Of a stretch of DNA of 24,437 nucleotides, positions 23,443 to 24,437 are shown one piece after another (the first letter of the stretch is position 1; each line of letters opens with the position of its first letter). The translations under genes and the position numbers were made by a program. The stretch spans positions 1 to 24,437 of the forward strand of contig DYRC01000020.1 in NCBI GenBank assembly GCA_020718925.1. Reading direction: 5' to 3'. Below the pieces are notes generated by a model that searched no databases, was not told where the DNA came from, and saw only the letters and a program-made list of their open reading frames with translations. Source of the stretch: Desulfonema limicola. Its GTDB lineage: Bacteria > Desulfobacterota > Desulfobacteria > Desulfobacterales > DYRC01.

Positions 23443-23877
23443 TTATACCTCCCTGGCTTTCTTGAATTGAAGAAGGTTATGAATCATTCCCAGAAATTGT
23501 TCGGTTTCCACAGGTTTTTTGAGATATGCTTCGGGTTCGGGAAGTTCCTGAGAAGACGGATTCTTGCGTAATTTATGAAAATGAAAAAAAGTTGTTTTAT
23601 CCAGAGGAGAAAGCATGAGAACCGGAATCTGCTTCAAAGTTTTGTCTTGCTTCAGCCCCCGATATATCAATATGCCAATATCTTTCATCATCATCGCATT
23701 CAGGATGATGACATCGGGATTGGTGTCTGCCGCCACTTGCAGAGCCAAGGAAGGATTTTCCATATCAACCATCTCAAAACCATGATTGTTCAGGAGGTTG
23801 GACAAGAAAAACCGCATTTCAGGTTCATCGTCCATCACCATGATTTTCTTTTTTATGGGATTCCTACGCAAATACAT
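23443..23877 (-). CDS. Stand-alone receiver protein lacking the phospho-acceptor aspartate
   Basis: A 144-residue receiver-domain protein and first gene of the Hdr operon. The acidic pair D16/D17 (VMDDEPEM), S90 (LMLSPLD) and K121 (YLKKP) are in the expected places, but the phospho-acceptor position at the end of strand 3 is Asn60 (VIILNAMMM) instead of Asp, and the following PGMDG loop is altered to MKDIG. It is therefore probably a pseudo-receiver that acts by protein contact rather than phosphorylation. There is no DNA-binding or output domain. A low-complexity insertion (FHFHKLRKNPSSQELPEPE) lies before the last strand. ATG 23877 is chosen because AAGG is eight bases upstream; GTG 23886 is the alternative. 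The stop overlaps the region that provides the ribosome site for the next gene. Confidence 0.88.
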   Translation of the reverse strand: MYLRRNPIKKKIMVMDDEPEMRFFLSNLLNNHGFEMVDMENPSLALQVAADTNPDVIILNAMMMKDIGILIYRGLKQDKTLKQIPVLMLSPLDKTTFFHFHKLRKNPSSQELPEPEAYLKKPVETEQFLGMIHNLLQFKKAREV

Positions 23878-23943
23878 CCGGCACACCTTTTCCGCATTTG
23901 CTGTTAGTTCGGTATATGGTTCACTATGGTCTGATTTTTCTAA

Positions 23944-23959
23944 AGCATAAATTATGCCA
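23944..23959 (-). promoter_or_regulatory. Candidate sigma54 (-24/-12) promoter of the Hdr operon
   Basis: On the minus strand the bases read TGGCATAATTTATGCT. Compared with the consensus TGGCAYRNNNNTTGCW only one position differs, with GG and GC at the required spacing. It lies 66 bases upstream of the receiver gene start. The sequence is also close to a palindrome (GCATAA/TTATGC), so it might be an operator instead. No AAA+ sigma54 activator is encoded in the window. Confidence 0.5.
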
Positions 23960-24099
23960 ATGGAATGAGTGATTGACAGGCATAGATTTCAGATGGGAAA
24001 GGATGGGAAAAAGGTTGCAATGTTGCAAAATAGTTGCACATCAATTTCAACGTTTTTGCAACTTGTTTCGGAGCAGATAAAAAAAGAGATTCGGGTATT
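23960..24099. other. Gene-free stretch upstream of the Hdr operon
   Basis: No credible coding region. It contains several TTGCA words and an inverted repeat GTTGCAAAA (24022-24030) with TTTTGCAAC (24054-24062). Being upstream of the candidate sigma54 promoter, this pair could be an activator-binding site, or a degenerate relative of the heptamer repeats. Confidence 0.4.
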
Positions 24100-24219
24100 A
24101 GCACCCCTCCCCCCGCCCCCTCCCCGAAACGGAGAGGGGGGGAGTACCGATGATGTCTCCCCCTTCCCTTTCAGGGAAGGGGGCCGGGGGGTTAGGTGAG
24201 TTTGAAAGCGATTTGGTAT
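24100..24219. repeat. Long double-hairpin repeat next to the transposase fragment
   Basis: Reverse-oriented copy of the element in cbiZ: a CCCCTCC...GGAGAGGGG hairpin, a spacer, the CCCCCTTCCCTTTCAGGGAA hairpin and the tail GAGTTTGAAAGCGATTTGGT. The 71-base stretch 24149-24219 has one mismatch to the reverse complement of 8873-8943. Confidence 0.9.
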
Positions 24220-24437
24220 GAGTAATTTTTTATGTCCGATGCTGAAGGAAGGACAGGTAGTAAGTACCGATAATGCGGGAGATCATAAAGTTAAAAGAGT
24301 GAAAGAACTGATCGGAAGCGAAGGTGCGGAACTGATTTATCTTCCTCCGTATTCTCCCGGATTATCACCGCCGGAAATGTGCCGGTCGGAAGTGAGACAG
24401 TTTCTGAGAAAAGCAGGATCCGGGACAGAAGAAGCTC
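24218..24437 (+). pseudogene. IS630-family transposase, C-terminal fragment (runs off the window)
   Basis: The frame from ATG 24218 reads CPMLKEGQVVSTDNAGDHK, then KELIGSEGAELIYLPPYSPG and LSPPEMCRSEVRQFLRKAGS to the window end. The DNA-H motif and LIYLPPYSPxLxPxE are the second catalytic Asp and the Glu of the IS630/mariner DDE domain. The N-terminal half (first Asp and helix-turn-helix) is absent; a repeat lies in its place, so this is a truncated copy unless the rest was displaced. The catalytic Asp of DNA and the Glu of PPE are both kept. Confidence 0.8.

Overview
The window reads as a chromosomal segment of an anaerobic, probably sulfate-reducing member of the Desulfobacterota. The reasons are its soluble heterodisulfide-reductase (Hdr) gene set with MvhD and an FdhB/FrhB-like protein, a c-heme sensor kinase, a periplasmic-type CbiK chelatase, and many small dispersed repeats of the kind seen in large-genome Desulfobacteraceae. 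The family-level placement is inference from gene content only.

Left part, plus strand. 3-665 is the 3' end of a dockerin-containing secreted protein. 839-2155 is a DUF362 protein with a clear sigma70-type promoter. 2156-2600 is a graveyard of mobile DNA: a 108-bp inverted-repeat element and a frameshifted transposase tail. 2570-10133 is a vitamin B12 uptake and salvage operon. It has a promoter, a cobalamin riboswitch whose variable arm is made of an inserted repeat, a strong intrinsic terminator, a structured leader, then cbiK, a BtuB-like TonB-dependent receptor, a secreted beta-propeller/dockerin protein, a frameshifted small ORF, an exported cbiZ and btuF. It ends in a fragment of btuC with an in-frame stop. 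No btuD is present locally.

Right part, minus strand. From a candidate sigma54 promoter at 23944-23959, nine tightly packed genes run leftwards to 10121: a receiver protein lacking its phospho-acceptor Asp, a large HdrA with an NADPH-dependent GltD/NfnB-like insert, MvhD, an FdhB/FrhB-like protein, a double HdrA carrying a complete receiver domain inside the enzyme, HdrC, HdrB, a membrane sensor kinase with two c-heme motifs in its periplasmic domain, and a receiver-histidine kinase hybrid. Several starts and stops overlap (ATGA), so translation is probably coupled. The inferred theme is an Hdr-type electron-confurcating or bifurcating complex physically merged with two-component signalling: a periplasmic redox sensor may phosphorylate a receiver built into the flavoprotein.

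Across both parts two repeat families are scattered. One is GC-rich hairpins (short about 30-bp and long about 115-bp double-hairpin forms). The other is tandem TTGCAC(G/T) heptamers. Both occur inside genes in frame, in the riboswitch and over the start codon of a large hdrA. The window ends with an IS630-type transposase fragment abutting one of the long repeats.
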